This document shows, one piece after another, positions 1-6,760 of a stretch of 12,290 nucleotides of DNA (position 1 is the first letter of the stretch; the number at the start of each line of letters is the position of its first letter). Source of the DNA: Actinomycetota bacterium (GTDB lineage: Bacteria; Actinomycetota; Actinomycetes; UBA12327); NCBI GenBank assembly GCA_026392555.1, contig JAPLBW010000041.1, forward strand, positions 1-12,290, read 5' to 3'. The notes under the pieces were generated by a model. It saw only the letters and a list, made by a program, of their open reading frames with translations, did not search any database and had not been told where the DNA came from. The position numbers and the translations under genes are program-made.

Positions 1-428
1 TGCATCCGGATCGGGCCCTCTTTGGTCAAAAGGATGCGCAGCAAGTGGCGGTCATCAAGGCCATGGTGCGAGATTTGGCATTACCTATCGAGATTGAAGT
101 CTTCCCAACGGTGCGGGACAGTGATGGCTTGGCGATGTCATCTCGCAATGTCTATCTTTCCCACACTGAGCACGCACAGGCGCTAGTTATTCCGCGCGCA
201 CTTGTCGCTGCAGACCATGCTGGGCCAGCGGGTGCGCAAGCGGTACTGGAAGCCGCGACCAAGGAACTAACTGGTGAGCCTGAGGTTCATGTGCAATACG
301 TCGAGTTGGTGCGTCCAGACACCCTTGAGCCGGTCCCTGCAAATTTTCATGGTGACGCACTCTTGCTGATTGCAGCCATGGTGGGAACAACCCGTTTGAT
401 CGACAACGCGATCGTGATGGTGGGCTGA
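1..428 (+). CDS. panC: Pantothenate synthetase, C-terminal part (5' end outside window)
   Basis: PanC condenses pantoate and beta-alanine with ATP to make pantothenate, in the cytoplasm. The reading frame is open from the first full codon at position 3 and ends with TGA at 426-428, so the N-terminal half lies upstream. The visible part starts HPDRALFGQKDAQQ, matching the family's FGEKDxQQ segment, followed by a VIKAMVRDL helix and the hallmark PTVRDSDGLAMSSRNVYLS (equivalent to PTVREPDGLALSSRN), which contributes to the ATP site. The C-terminal dimer domain ends LLIAAMVGTTRLIDN, also typical. nadB begins 25 nt downstream on the same strand, so panC is probably the head of, or an early gene in, a panC-nadB-nadC-coaX operon. 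No panD (aspartate decarboxylase) follows it here. An internal GTG at 45 is not the true start. Confidence 0.95.
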   Translation, partial: HPDRALFGQKDAQQVAVIKAMVRDLALPIEIEVFPTVRDSDGLAMSSRNVYLSHTEHAQALVIPRALVAADHAGPAGAQAVLEAATKELTGEPEVHVQYVELVRPDTLEPVPANFHGDALLLIAAMVGTTRLIDNAIVMVG

Positions 429-453
429 CCATGTCAATCACTACGGTGAACTC

Positions 454-2079
454 ATGAGTATTTTCGCGCGCCAACCCTTGGCTGGCCGCCTTCTCGCCCC
501 GGCGCCGGGTTGGACCACGAGTGCGGATGTGGTGATCGTCGGTAGTGGCATCGCGGGTTTGAGTCTGGCCCTGCAGGCTAGGCGAAGTGATCTCAAAGTT
601 CTCGTGGTCACTAAGACAGTGCTAGATGCCGGAGCGACTCGATGGGCGCAAGGTGGCATCGCGGCGGCGGTCGGGCCAGGTGATACTCCCGAACAGCACG
701 AAACAGACACCTTGATTGCCGGTGTCGATTTGTGTGATGCGCAGGCCGTCCATGCTTTGGTAACGGAGGGACCCACTGCGCTAGAAAATCTCATTGCGTT
801 GGGTGCGGACTTTGATCGGGATGCGTCCGGAGATATTGCACTCACCCGGGAGGGCGGTCACCATCGCGATCGCATCGCGCATGCTGGTGGTGATGCCACA
901 GGTGCTGAGGTATCGCGTGCTTTGATTTCCGCGGTTCAGGCCGATGCTGGCATTGAAGTTATTGAACATGCGTTGGCCCTTGACTTACTTTTTGACGATC
1001 GCCGAGCAGTGGCTGGAATCACGTTGCATGTGATTGGTGAAGGAACCCGTGATGGAGTGGGCGCCGTACATGCCCGCGCAGTGGTCTTGGCCACTGGAGG
1101 ACTGGGTCAAACCTTTGCTCAAACCACAAACCCTGAAGTATCAACAGGTGACGGGGTGGCATTAGCTCTGCGAGGTGGAGCAACGGTCGCTGATATGGAG
1201 TTTGTGCAATTCCACCCCACCGTTTTATGGCTGGGCCCTGGTTCGCGAGGGCAGCAGCCGTTGGTGTCAGAGGCCGTTCGGGGTGAGGGCGCTTTCCTCG
1301 TTGACGATGCAGGCCGACGTTTCATGCACGGTATCCATGAACTGGCGGACTTAGCTCCCCGTGATGTCGTGGCCAAAGCCATCATGCAACAGATGATCGA
1401 AACCGGTGCTCCGCACGTATGGCTGGACGGGCGCGAATTGGGTCAAGAAGTGTGGGAAAACAGATTCCCCACCATCCTCGAATCGTGCCGCTTGCACGGC
1501 GTTGATCCCGTGACGGAATTGATTCCCGTTGCGCCGGCCGCACACTACGCCAGCGGTGGAATCCTGACCGATCTTTCCGGGCGCACCAATGTTGAGGGTT
1601 TGTATGCCTGTGGGGAGTGTGCGTGTACTGGCGTGCATGGTGCGAACCGGTTGGCCTCAAACTCATTGCTGGAAGGTCTTGTTTTCGCCTCTCGGATTGC
1701 TCAGCATTTGGCCACCGACCTAGCCAGCCCAGGCGAGCCGAAGCCAGATGAACGTGTCCCTGCTCTTTTGACACCCGAAGTACGCGAGCACGTGGCCTCG
1801 ACGATGACTGATGGCGCAGGAGTTTTGCGTTCGCGTCGATCATTAGGACGAACGTTGTCACGCTTACTGGAGTTGCGATCCTGGGAATCTGAGCAGCCCT
1901 GTGTTGAAGCATGGGAGGCAACCAACGTGCATAGCGTGGCGACGTTTATCGCAGCAGCTGCGCGCGAGCGGGAAGAAACACGAGGGAGTCACTGGCGCGA
2001 GGACTTCCCGGAGCCCGATGACCTGCATTGGCGGGCGCGTATTAATAGTCAGTTAGTCGGAGGCACCGTCCACGATTAG
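454..2079 (+). CDS. nadB: L-aspartate oxidase
   Basis: NadB is an FAD enzyme that oxidises L-aspartate to iminoaspartate, the first step of de novo quinolinate and NAD synthesis; NadA then uses the product. The 541-residue protein has the full-length family layout. The FAD-binding GSGIAG lies at residues 30-35, TRWAQGGIAAA at 62-72, TREGGHHRDRIAHAGGDATG at 131-150, and ATGG at 213-216. EFVQFHPT is at 249-256, the active-site LAPRDVV at 300-306 (Arg303), HYASGGI at 364-370 (active-site His364), and the GLYACGECA...GANRLASNSLLEG segment at 382-408. A C-terminal helical domain follows. The ATG at 454 is preferred because the PAPGWTTSADVVIVG lead-in is typical of actinobacterial NadB. There is no strong Shine-Dalgarno (only GGTGA at 445-449), so coupling to panC is likely. 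nadA is not in the window. Confidence 0.97.
   Translation: MSIFARQPLAGRLLAPAPGWTTSADVVIVGSGIAGLSLALQARRSDLKVLVVTKTVLDAGATRWAQGGIAAAVGPGDTPEQHETDTLIAGVDLCDAQAVHALVTEGPTALENLIALGADFDRDASGDIALTREGGHHRDRIAHAGGDATGAEVSRALISAVQADAGIEVIEHALALDLLFDDRRAVAGITLHVIGEGTRDGVGAVHARAVVLATGGLGQTFAQTTNPEVSTGDGVALALRGGATVADMEFVQFHPTVLWLGPGSRGQQPLVSEAVRGEGAFLVDDAGRRFMHGIHELADLAPRDVVAKAIMQQMIETGAPHVWLDGRELGQEVWENRFPTILESCRLHGVDPVTELIPVAPAAHYASGGILTDLSGRTNVEGLYACGECACTGVHGANRLASNSLLEGLVFASRIAQHLATDLASPGEPKPDERVPALLTPEVREHVASTMTDGAGVLRSRRSLGRTLSRLLELRSWESEQPCVEAWEATNVHSVATFIAAAAREREETRGSHWREDFPEPDDLHWRARINSQLVGGTVHD
2059..2063 (+). promoter_or_regulatory. Shine-Dalgarno GGAGG inside the nadB 3' end, with no proper start codon after it
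   Basis: A perfect GGAGG lies in the last codons of nadB, well placed to recruit ribosomes for nadC. The 5-13 nt that follow contain no ATG, GTG or TTG in the nadC frame. The nadC frame reads TTA at 2076, overlapping the nadB stop (TAG at 2077-2079). The element argues that nadC translation starts near the nadB stop and makes the missing start codon conspicuous. Confidence 0.5.
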
Positions 2080-2090
2080 ACCCAGCCGAC

Positions 2091-2924
2091 ATTGAGGCGG
2101 TTATTGCGCGATCCCTGGCCGAAGATCTGGCCGGCGGGGTCGATGTCACCTCGGTTGCCACCGTTCCTGCCACGCAGCAGTCAATCTTGAAGTTGGTGGC
2201 GCGTGAAAGTGGCATCGTCGCGGGTGTCGTGGCGGCATGTGCGGCCTTTGAGGTCGTGGGGCAAGGTCGCATTGCGGTTTCTGCCAACGTTGTTGATGGA
2301 GCATCGGTCGACAAGGGCAGTTGCGTCGTGACGGCAACCGGACCCACGGTGGACTTGCTGACGGCAGAGCGAACAGCCCTGAATCTGTTGTGTCACCTGT
2401 CGGGGATTGCGTCGCTGACTGCTCGCTGGGTAAGTGCAGTCGCCGGTACCGATGCTGCAATCCGTGACACCCGCAAGACCACACCCGGGTTGCGATCGCT
2501 GGAGAAGTTTGCGGTGCGGTGTGGGGGTGGAGTCAATCACCGGATGTCACTTTCCGATGCGGCCTTAGTGAAGGACAACCATGTCTTGGCGGCTGGCGGT
2601 GTTGAGGCAGCATTTTCGGCGGTTCGCGCCAGGTGGCCCGATCTTGATGTTGAAGTTGAGGTCGATTCCCTCGAACAGTTAGAGGAAGTCCTCGCCGCTG
2701 GTGCGGATTTGGTTTTGTTGGACAACTTCACCGTTGCGCAAACCCGCGAAGCCGTGAGAATCACAGCTGGCCGAGCTCGACTCGAATCCAGTGGGGGATT
2801 GAGCCTGAGTGTGGCTCGAGATTACGCGGAAACCGGCGTTGATTTCCTCGCCGTTGGTGCGTTGACACATTCAGCACCTGTGCTTGATGTTGGCGGAGAC
2901 CTAGAGCAAGTACTGGAGGCCTGA
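2091..2924 (+). CDS. nadC: Nicotinate-nucleotide pyrophosphorylase (carboxylating), start uncertain
   Basis: NadC (quinolinate phosphoribosyltransferase) converts quinolinate and PRPP to nicotinate mononucleotide, joining NadA/NadB output to NAD synthesis. Homology-like sequence begins at about 2076 (LDPADIEAVIARSLAEDL). The core has ERTALNLLCHLSGIA near 2367-2411, DTRKTTPGLR at 2466-2495 (PRPP and quinolinate binding), KFAVRCGGGVNHRMSLSD, and DAALVKDNH. VEVEVDSLEQLEE and ADLVLLDNF follow, then ESSGGLSL and DFLAVGALTHS in the C-terminal barrel. Upstream of 2187 the frame has no ATG, GTG or TTG. The coordinate given uses ATT at 2091 as a provisional rare start, giving about 277 residues, close to the family size. 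TTG at 2187 would remove the conserved N-terminal segment and is unlikely. Stop TGA is at 2922-2924, one base before coaX. Confidence 0.9.
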   Translation: MEAVIARSLAEDLAGGVDVTSVATVPATQQSILKLVARESGIVAGVVAACAAFEVVGQGRIAVSANVVDGASVDKGSCVVTATGPTVDLLTAERTALNLLCHLSGIASLTARWVSAVAGTDAAIRDTRKTTPGLRSLEKFAVRCGGGVNHRMSLSDAALVKDNHVLAAGGVEAAFSAVRARWPDLDVEVEVDSLEQLEEVLAAGADLVLLDNFTVAQTREAVRITAGRARLESSGGLSLSVARDYAETGVDFLAVGALTHSAPVLDVGGDLEQVLEA

Positions 2925-2925
2925 C

Positions 2926-3687
2926 ATGTTGCTTGCCATTGACGTGGGAAATACCAACACCGTTCTTGGACTGTTTGATGGCGAGAGCCTGCACCAATCC
3001 TGGCGTATCAAGACTGATGCTCGAGATACAGCAGACGAACTCCATGTCATGTACCGCGGCTTGCTGGCGCAATCTCCTCAGTTTTCTGGAATCTCGCTGT
3101 GTTCCACGGTTCCCTCGACGCTGCGTGAGATGCGCACCATGCTCAATCGCTATCACGCAGATATTGAAACAGTCATCGTTGAGCCCGGAACGCGCACGGG
3201 AGTTCCGGTCCTCACTGACAACCCCAAAGAGGTGGGCGCAGACCGCATTGTCAATACGCTGGCCACGCATCACCTTTTTGGTGGGCCGGCGATCGTGGTG
3301 GACTTCGGCACCTCCACAAATTTGGACGTTGTCAGCGACAAGGGCGAATTCCTCGGTGGCGCTTTGGCGCCAGGAATTGAAATCTCCATTGATGCCCTCG
3401 CGGCTCGGGCGGCGCAACTGCGCAAGGTGGAATTAGTCCGGCCACGCTCGGTGATCGGCAAGAACACTGTCGAAGCCCTGCAAAGTGGCGCCTTGTACGG
3501 ATTCGCCGGACAAGTTGATGGCCTCGTGGATCGGATTGAAGACGAAATTGGGTCTGTGCAGGCCGTAGTGGCCACCGGTGGTCTGGCTCCTCTGGTCGTT
3601 GCGGAATCACGCACGATTACCCATCACGAGCCCGATCTCACACTCATTGGGTTGCGTTTAGTGTTTGAGCGCAACACGGCTTCTTAG
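2926..3687 (+). CDS. coaX: Type III pantothenate kinase
   Basis: CoaX phosphorylates pantothenate, the first and usually rate-setting step of CoA synthesis. It belongs to the ASKHA-fold type III family and works as a dimer. The 253-residue protein starts MLLAIDVGNTNTVLGLF, with the phosphate-binding DVGNT at 6-10. NPKEVGADRIVN is at 99-110 (Asp106, catalytic/pantothenate region), and the second phosphate loop VVDFGTSTNLDVV is at 124-136. GGALAPGIEIS is at 144-154, and RPRSVIGKNTVEALQSGALYGF spans 172-193. The loop reads STNLD rather than the more usual ATTFD, a variation I recall from actinobacterial members. A strong Shine-Dalgarno GGAGG at 2915-2919 lies 6 nt before the ATG, and the nadC stop is one base away, so translation is coupled. 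It follows panC functionally, though nadB and nadC lie between. Confidence 0.96.
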   Translation: MLLAIDVGNTNTVLGLFDGESLHQSWRIKTDARDTADELHVMYRGLLAQSPQFSGISLCSTVPSTLREMRTMLNRYHADIETVIVEPGTRTGVPVLTDNPKEVGADRIVNTLATHHLFGGPAIVVDFGTSTNLDVVSDKGEFLGGALAPGIEISIDALAARAAQLRKVELVRPRSVIGKNTVEALQSGALYGFAGQVDGLVDRIEDEIGSVQAVVATGGLAPLVVAESRTITHHEPDLTLIGLRLVFERNTAS

Positions 3688-3698
3688 GCCGACACGGC

Positions 3699-3704
3699 TA
3701 AACT
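3699..3704 (+). promoter_or_regulatory. Predicted -10 box of a leaderless lysS promoter
   Basis: TAAACT fits the actinobacterial -10 pattern TANNNT and lies 6 nt before GTG at 3711, in the 23-nt gap after coaX. A transcript starting at the usual distance would begin on or next to the start codon, giving a leaderless mRNA. No Shine-Dalgarno is present and no convincing -35 box was found. Confidence 0.5.
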
Positions 3705-3710
3705 GCGATG

Positions 3711-5225
3711 GTGAACCAAGGACCAGACGTCTCCGACCTCGATGATCTTCCCGAGCAAATGCGCATTCGACGCGAAAAGCTCGATCGGTTGCGGGCAGAA
3801 GGTGTAGATCCCTACCCCGTTGGCTTTGCCCGTACGACAACTTTGAATCAACTGCGCGAAGATTTCCCTGACCTCGAACCCGATGCATCCACCGGTATCG
3901 AGGTCGGAATCGTGGGGCGCGTTATTTTGCGTCGCGACGGGGGCAAGTTGTGCTTTGCCACGTTGCGTGATGGATCAGGTGACCTGCAAGTCATGTTGCC
4001 CATCGACACCGTGGGCGAGGACCGGCTCAAGGCGTGGAAGACCGATGTTGACATTGGTGACCACGTAGGCATCATCGGCGAAGTGGTCTGCAGTCGCCGT
4101 GGGGAACTTTCGGTCAAGGCCTCGAGCTGGGTGATCACCAGTAAGTGTTTGCGACCGCTGCCCGAGAAGTTCAAGGGTCTGACTGACCCTGAGGCGCGCG
4201 TGCGCCAGCGTTATGTGGACCTGATCGTTCGTCCAGAAGCTCGGGAAATGTTGCAGATGCGCGCAACCGCCGTGGCTTCGGTGCGCAACTCGCTCACCAC
4301 TCGTGGATTTGTTGAAGTCGAAACGCCGATGCTGCAGGCCATTCACGGCGGCGCCAATGCTCGACCCTTCACGACCCACATCAATGCCTACGACATGGAA
4401 TTGTTCCTTCGCATTGCCCCGGAGTTGTACCTCAAGCGCTTGCTTGTTGGTGGAATTGAAAAAGTATTTGAGATTAACCGCAACTTCCGCAACGAGGGCG
4501 CAGACTCTTCACACAATCCTGAGTTCACCATGCTGGAGATGTATCAGGCTTATGGTGACTACAACTCGATGCGCGAGCTAACTCAACAGGTCATCCACGA
4601 GGCGGCGCTGGCTGTGCACGGGGACCTCTTAGTGCGTCATCGCGATGATGACGGTCAGGTAACTGAGTACGACATCAGTGGTGATTGGCCGGTTATCCCG
4701 ATCAATCGCGGCATCAGTGCCGCCTTGGGTGAGGAACTCACGGCAGACACAGAGGCGGACCAACTGCGCACGTGGTGTGACAGTGCAGACATCACGCTGG
4801 ATCCAGGGTGGGGCCGCGGCCAGATCGTCCTAGAAATGTATGAACACCTCCTCGAGTCACGTACGACAGCTCCGACCTTCTATACAGATTTCCCCACCGA
4901 GGTGTCACCACTCACGCGCCAACACCGTGAAGACCCGAGGTTGGCTGAGCGTTGGGATTTGGTGGCCTTCGGGTCCGAAGTGGGTACTGCCTATAGCGAG
5001 TTGATTGACCCAGTGGAGCAACGTGCTCGCTTGACCGCGCAATCGTTGTTGGCCACAGGTGGCGATGTTGAGGCCATGGCTTTGGACGAGGACTTCCTAC
5101 GCGCGTTGGAATTTGCTATGCCGCCAGCGGGAGGTCAAGGAATGGGAATTGACCGGCTCCTGATGATGCTCACCGGTCGCAGTATTCGTGAAACCGTGTT
5201 GTTCCCCTTGGTCCGGCCCGAATGA
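3711..5225 (+). CDS. lysS: Lysyl-tRNA synthetase, class II
   Basis: LysS charges tRNA-Lys with lysine in the cytoplasm. Residues below count from ATG 3708; GTG 3711 is preferred because it fits a leaderless start, and the two differ by one residue. An OB-fold anticodon-binding domain (about 64-150, EVGIVGRVILRRDGGKLCFA) precedes the class II catalytic core. Motif 1 (GFVEVETPML) is at 200-209. Motif 2 (FEINRNFRNEGADSSHNPEF) begins at 254 and continues TMLEMYQAYGDY. Motif 3 (GQGMGIDRLLMML) is near 476-488. The length of about 504 is normal and the protein ends LFPLVRP as in the family. The stop TGA at 5223-5225 overlaps the next start as ATGA. No PylS-like or MprF-fusion feature is seen. Confidence 0.97.
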   Translation: MNQGPDVSDLDDLPEQMRIRREKLDRLRAEGVDPYPVGFARTTTLNQLREDFPDLEPDASTGIEVGIVGRVILRRDGGKLCFATLRDGSGDLQVMLPIDTVGEDRLKAWKTDVDIGDHVGIIGEVVCSRRGELSVKASSWVITSKCLRPLPEKFKGLTDPEARVRQRYVDLIVRPEAREMLQMRATAVASVRNSLTTRGFVEVETPMLQAIHGGANARPFTTHINAYDMELFLRIAPELYLKRLLVGGIEKVFEINRNFRNEGADSSHNPEFTMLEMYQAYGDYNSMRELTQQVIHEAALAVHGDLLVRHRDDDGQVTEYDISGDWPVIPINRGISAALGEELTADTEADQLRTWCDSADITLDPGWGRGQIVLEMYEHLLESRTTAPTFYTDFPTEVSPLTRQHREDPRLAERWDLVAFGSEVGTAYSELIDPVEQRARLTAQSLLATGGDVEAMALDEDFLRALEFAMPPAGGQGMGIDRLLMMLTGRSIRETVLFPLVRPE

Positions 5226-5722
5226 GCCAAGTACTTGTTCGTCGCGCTCGAACCGCTGATGTTTCAGCCATTGCCGCTCTCGTTAATCGGTACAGCACCG
5301 AGCGAATCTTGTTGGCTAAAGCCAAGGTGACGCTGTACGAAGACGTACAGGAATTTTGGGTGGCGGAGGTTGACGGAAATATCGTGGGGTGCGGTGCGCT
5401 GCACGTTTTGTGGGATGACTTGGCTGAGATTAGAACGTTGGCTGTTGACCTATCGCTGCGCGGAACCGGGGTTGGCCGTGAACTCCTCGAGCAACTTGCC
5501 AATGTCGCTCGTGAATTGGGTGTGGGGCGATTGTTCTGCCTGACTTTTGAAGTCGATTTCTTCAAGCGCAATGGTTTTGATGTCATTGAGGGTGCGCCCG
5601 TTGAAGAGGATGTCTTTCAAGAACTCTTACTTTCCTATGACGAAGGCGTGGCCGAGTTCTTGGACCTTGAGCGGGTTAAGCCCAACACACTGGGTAACAC
5701 GCGCATGCTGAGGCACCTGTAG
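5222..5722 (+). CDS. argA: Amino-acid N-acetyltransferase (short GNAT-type N-acetylglutamate synthase)
   Basis: This 166-residue single-domain GNAT protein resembles, from memory, mycobacterial Rv2747, which acetylates glutamate/glutamine from acetyl-CoA to begin arginine synthesis. Supporting segments are VTLYEDVQEFWVAE at 36-49, GCGALHVLWDDLAEIRTLAV at 56-75, and the acetyl-CoA loop RGTGVG at 80-85. RLFCLTFEVDFFKRNGF is at 103-119, and a characteristic tail SYDEGVAEFLDLERVKPNTLGN runs from 138 to 159. It lacks the amino-acid-kinase domain of long ArgA proteins, as expected for this short type. Its ATG overlaps the lysS stop by 4 nt (ATGA) and no good Shine-Dalgarno is present, so it is probably translated by coupling with lysS. 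No other arginine gene is nearby. A different small-molecule acceptor cannot be excluded. Confidence 0.88.
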   Translation: MSQVLVRRARTADVSAIAALVNRYSTERILLAKAKVTLYEDVQEFWVAEVDGNIVGCGALHVLWDDLAEIRTLAVDLSLRGTGVGRELLEQLANVARELGVGRLFCLTFEVDFFKRNGFDVIEGAPVEEDVFQELLLSYDEGVAEFLDLERVKPNTLGNTRMLRHL

Positions 5723-5742
5723 ACCTGCATCTTTTGGCTCGT

Positions 5743-5757
5743 GCCACCTTGCGTGGC
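5743..5757 (+). terminator. Weak hairpin downstream of argA
   Basis: GCCAC and GTGGC form a perfect 5-bp stem around a 5-nt loop, 20 nt after the argA stop. There is no U-run directly after it. It could end the lysS-argA transcript before the heliorhodopsin promoter, but the stem is short. Confidence 0.25.
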
Positions 5758-5765
5758 GTACTCGG

Positions 5766-5795
5766 TTTAGTCGCATTTTCCACTCTTTAGTCGTA
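5766..5795 (+). repeat. Two direct repeats upstream of the heliorhodopsin gene (candidate operator)
   Basis: TTTAGTCGCA at 5766-5775 and TTTAGTCGTA at 5786-5795 match at 9 of 10 positions and start exactly 20 bp apart, about two helical turns. The second repeat runs into the predicted -10 box and the first covers the -35 zone, where no standard -35 hexamer is found. This geometry suits a dimeric regulator bound on one DNA face. The regulator is unknown. Confidence 0.45.
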
Positions 5796-5799
5796 ATAC
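5794..5799 (+). promoter_or_regulatory. Predicted -10 box of a leaderless heliorhodopsin promoter
   Basis: TAATAC (TAATACT) lies 7 nt before the ATG at 5807, with no Shine-Dalgarno between. This is the spacing expected if transcription begins at the start codon. It is not a perfect TANNNT, so confidence is moderate. It indicates that the gene is transcribed separately from lysS-argA. Confidence 0.45.
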
Positions 5800-5806
5800 T
5801 GTGATC

Positions 5807-6601
5807 ATGACTGAAGCCACATTCGACGAGCCAACCACTGAACCCGACAACTCAGCGCGCTACCGCCGCCTTCGACTCTTCAACATCCTTGTTGGCTTGG
5901 CCTTTGTAGCCCAGATCGCCGTCATCCTCAAACTCAGTAAGCCCTTGAGTATTCCGCTGGTGCTGGGGTATCTCAATCGTGATCCATTGCTCAATCCCAA
6001 TGTCATTGCCAAGCCGGTCGAGGTCATTTCCATCGGGATCGCCAGCGCAGTAGCCATTTTCTTGGCCTGTGCCGCCCTTGATCACTTGCTGGTCGCTTTC
6101 CCGCTGCGGTCTTGGTACGAACGTCAGTTGGGCCGTCGCGCGAACTACGCACGCTGGATTGAATACACCTTTAGTTCATCCCTCATGGTGGTCCTGATCG
6201 TCGTTATTGTGGGTGTTCGTGATTTGGGCGCGATCATTGCGATCATTTCGACGAACAGCGCGATGATCTTGTTTGGTCTATTGATGGAGCGAAAGGAAAC
6301 ACCAGGAAAAGCTGATTGGAGCGCATTCTGGTTTAGCTCTGCGGTGAGCCTGGCGCCGTGGATCATCATTTCCTTGTTCCTCGCGCATGCCACTCCGCCC
6401 GCCTTCGTCTACGTGATTGTCATTGTTCAATTTGTCTTGTTCTTCTCGTTTGCCGCCAACATGGGCCTGCAGTACAAGCAGGTGGGCAAGTGGAAGGACT
6501 ACATCTATGGCGAGTACGCATACATCATCTTGAGCATCGTGGCCAAGTCGCTCTTGGCTTGGTTGATTTTTGCCAACGTGCTGCGTCCTGCTGGCAGTTA
6601 A
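5807..6601 (+). CDS. Heliorhodopsin
   Basis: A 264-residue, seven-helix retinal protein of the heliorhodopsin family, which sits in the membrane inverted relative to type 1 rhodopsins (N-terminus inside) and is thought to sense light or regulate rather than pump ions. Helices are at about 23-43, 70-97, 117-138, 140-160, 172-194, 199-219 and 236-258. The N-terminal RYRRLRLF is basic, consistent with a cytoplasmic N-terminus. RWIEYTFSSSLM at 117-128 carries the counterion Glu119. LSIVAKSLLAW at 242-252 carries the SxxxK motif, with Ser243 and the Schiff-base Lys247. SAMILFG, FWFSS, FVYVI and GKWKDYIYGEYAYI also match the family member 48C12 as I recall it. His93 matches that protein's His80, but Phe33 stands where it has His23. 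ATG 5807 is preferred to GTG 5801 because of the -10 spacing. No retinal-synthesis gene is in the window. Confidence 0.96.
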   Translation: MTEATFDEPTTEPDNSARYRRLRLFNILVGLAFVAQIAVILKLSKPLSIPLVLGYLNRDPLLNPNVIAKPVEVISIGIASAVAIFLACAALDHLLVAFPLRSWYERQLGRRANYARWIEYTFSSSLMVVLIVVIVGVRDLGAIIAIISTNSAMILFGLLMERKETPGKADWSAFWFSSAVSLAPWIIISLFLAHATPPAFVYVIVIVQFVLFFSFAANMGLQYKQVGKWKDYIYGEYAYIILSIVAKSLLAWLIFANVLRPAGS

Positions 6602-6624
6602 ACCTCGGGGGTATTAGGTCTTCT

Positions 6625-6638
6625 GTTCGCGCAGGGCG
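6625..6638 (+). promoter_or_regulatory. Candidate ClgR-binding box upstream of clpC
   Basis: GTTCGC-GCAGG-GCG fits the motif GTTCGC-N5-GCG that I recall for ClgR, the actinobacterial activator of clpC and clpP genes. It lies in the 164-nt gap between the heliorhodopsin stop and clpC, 128 nt before the clpC ATG. The flanking CAAC partly extends the dyad (GTT/AAC). This is a single motif match from memory; the distance to the start is rather long. Confidence 0.5.
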
Positions 6639-6732
6639 CAACAGGGGTAAAACCGCCATTTTTCAAGCGGGGTAAGGGTTCGTGAGCGGTTTCGGCCCTT
6701 TTGACGAGGCTCCACGCGACGGCGTGTGCGAG

Positions 6733-6760
6733 TAGGCTGAAGCCATCGATCGTCAGGAGG
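6733..6760 (+). promoter_or_regulatory. Possible clpC -10 box and strong ribosome binding site
   Basis: TAGGCT at 6733-6738 fits TANNNT, and a perfect AGGAGG lies at 6755-6760, 5 nt before the clpC ATG. Unlike lysS and the heliorhodopsin gene, clpC therefore has a leadered, Shine-Dalgarno-driven start. No -35 hexamer was found at the right distance; TTGACG at 6701-6706 is too far upstream for this -10. The rest of the 6602-6765 gap holds three GGGGTA copies (6608, 6644, 6669) of unknown meaning. Confidence 0.45.

Noticed and set aside
431..457. Eight-codon reading frame between panC and nadB whose stop overlaps the nadB start as ATGA
   Set aside because: It has no ribosome site and no recognisable peptide; such a short frame arises easily by chance. 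It could couple panC and nadB translation, but nothing else supports it.
5932..5950. ACTCA...TGAGT dyad in the heliorhodopsin gene, recalling HspR (HAIR) half-sites
   Set aside because: The half-sites are in the reverse order from HAIR, and the dyad lies within coding sequence for the first loop.
6608..6674. Three GGGGTA copies between heliorhodopsin and clpC
   Set aside because: They are irregularly spaced (36 and 25 bp) and short, and no known operator fits; chance is likely in a G-rich gap.
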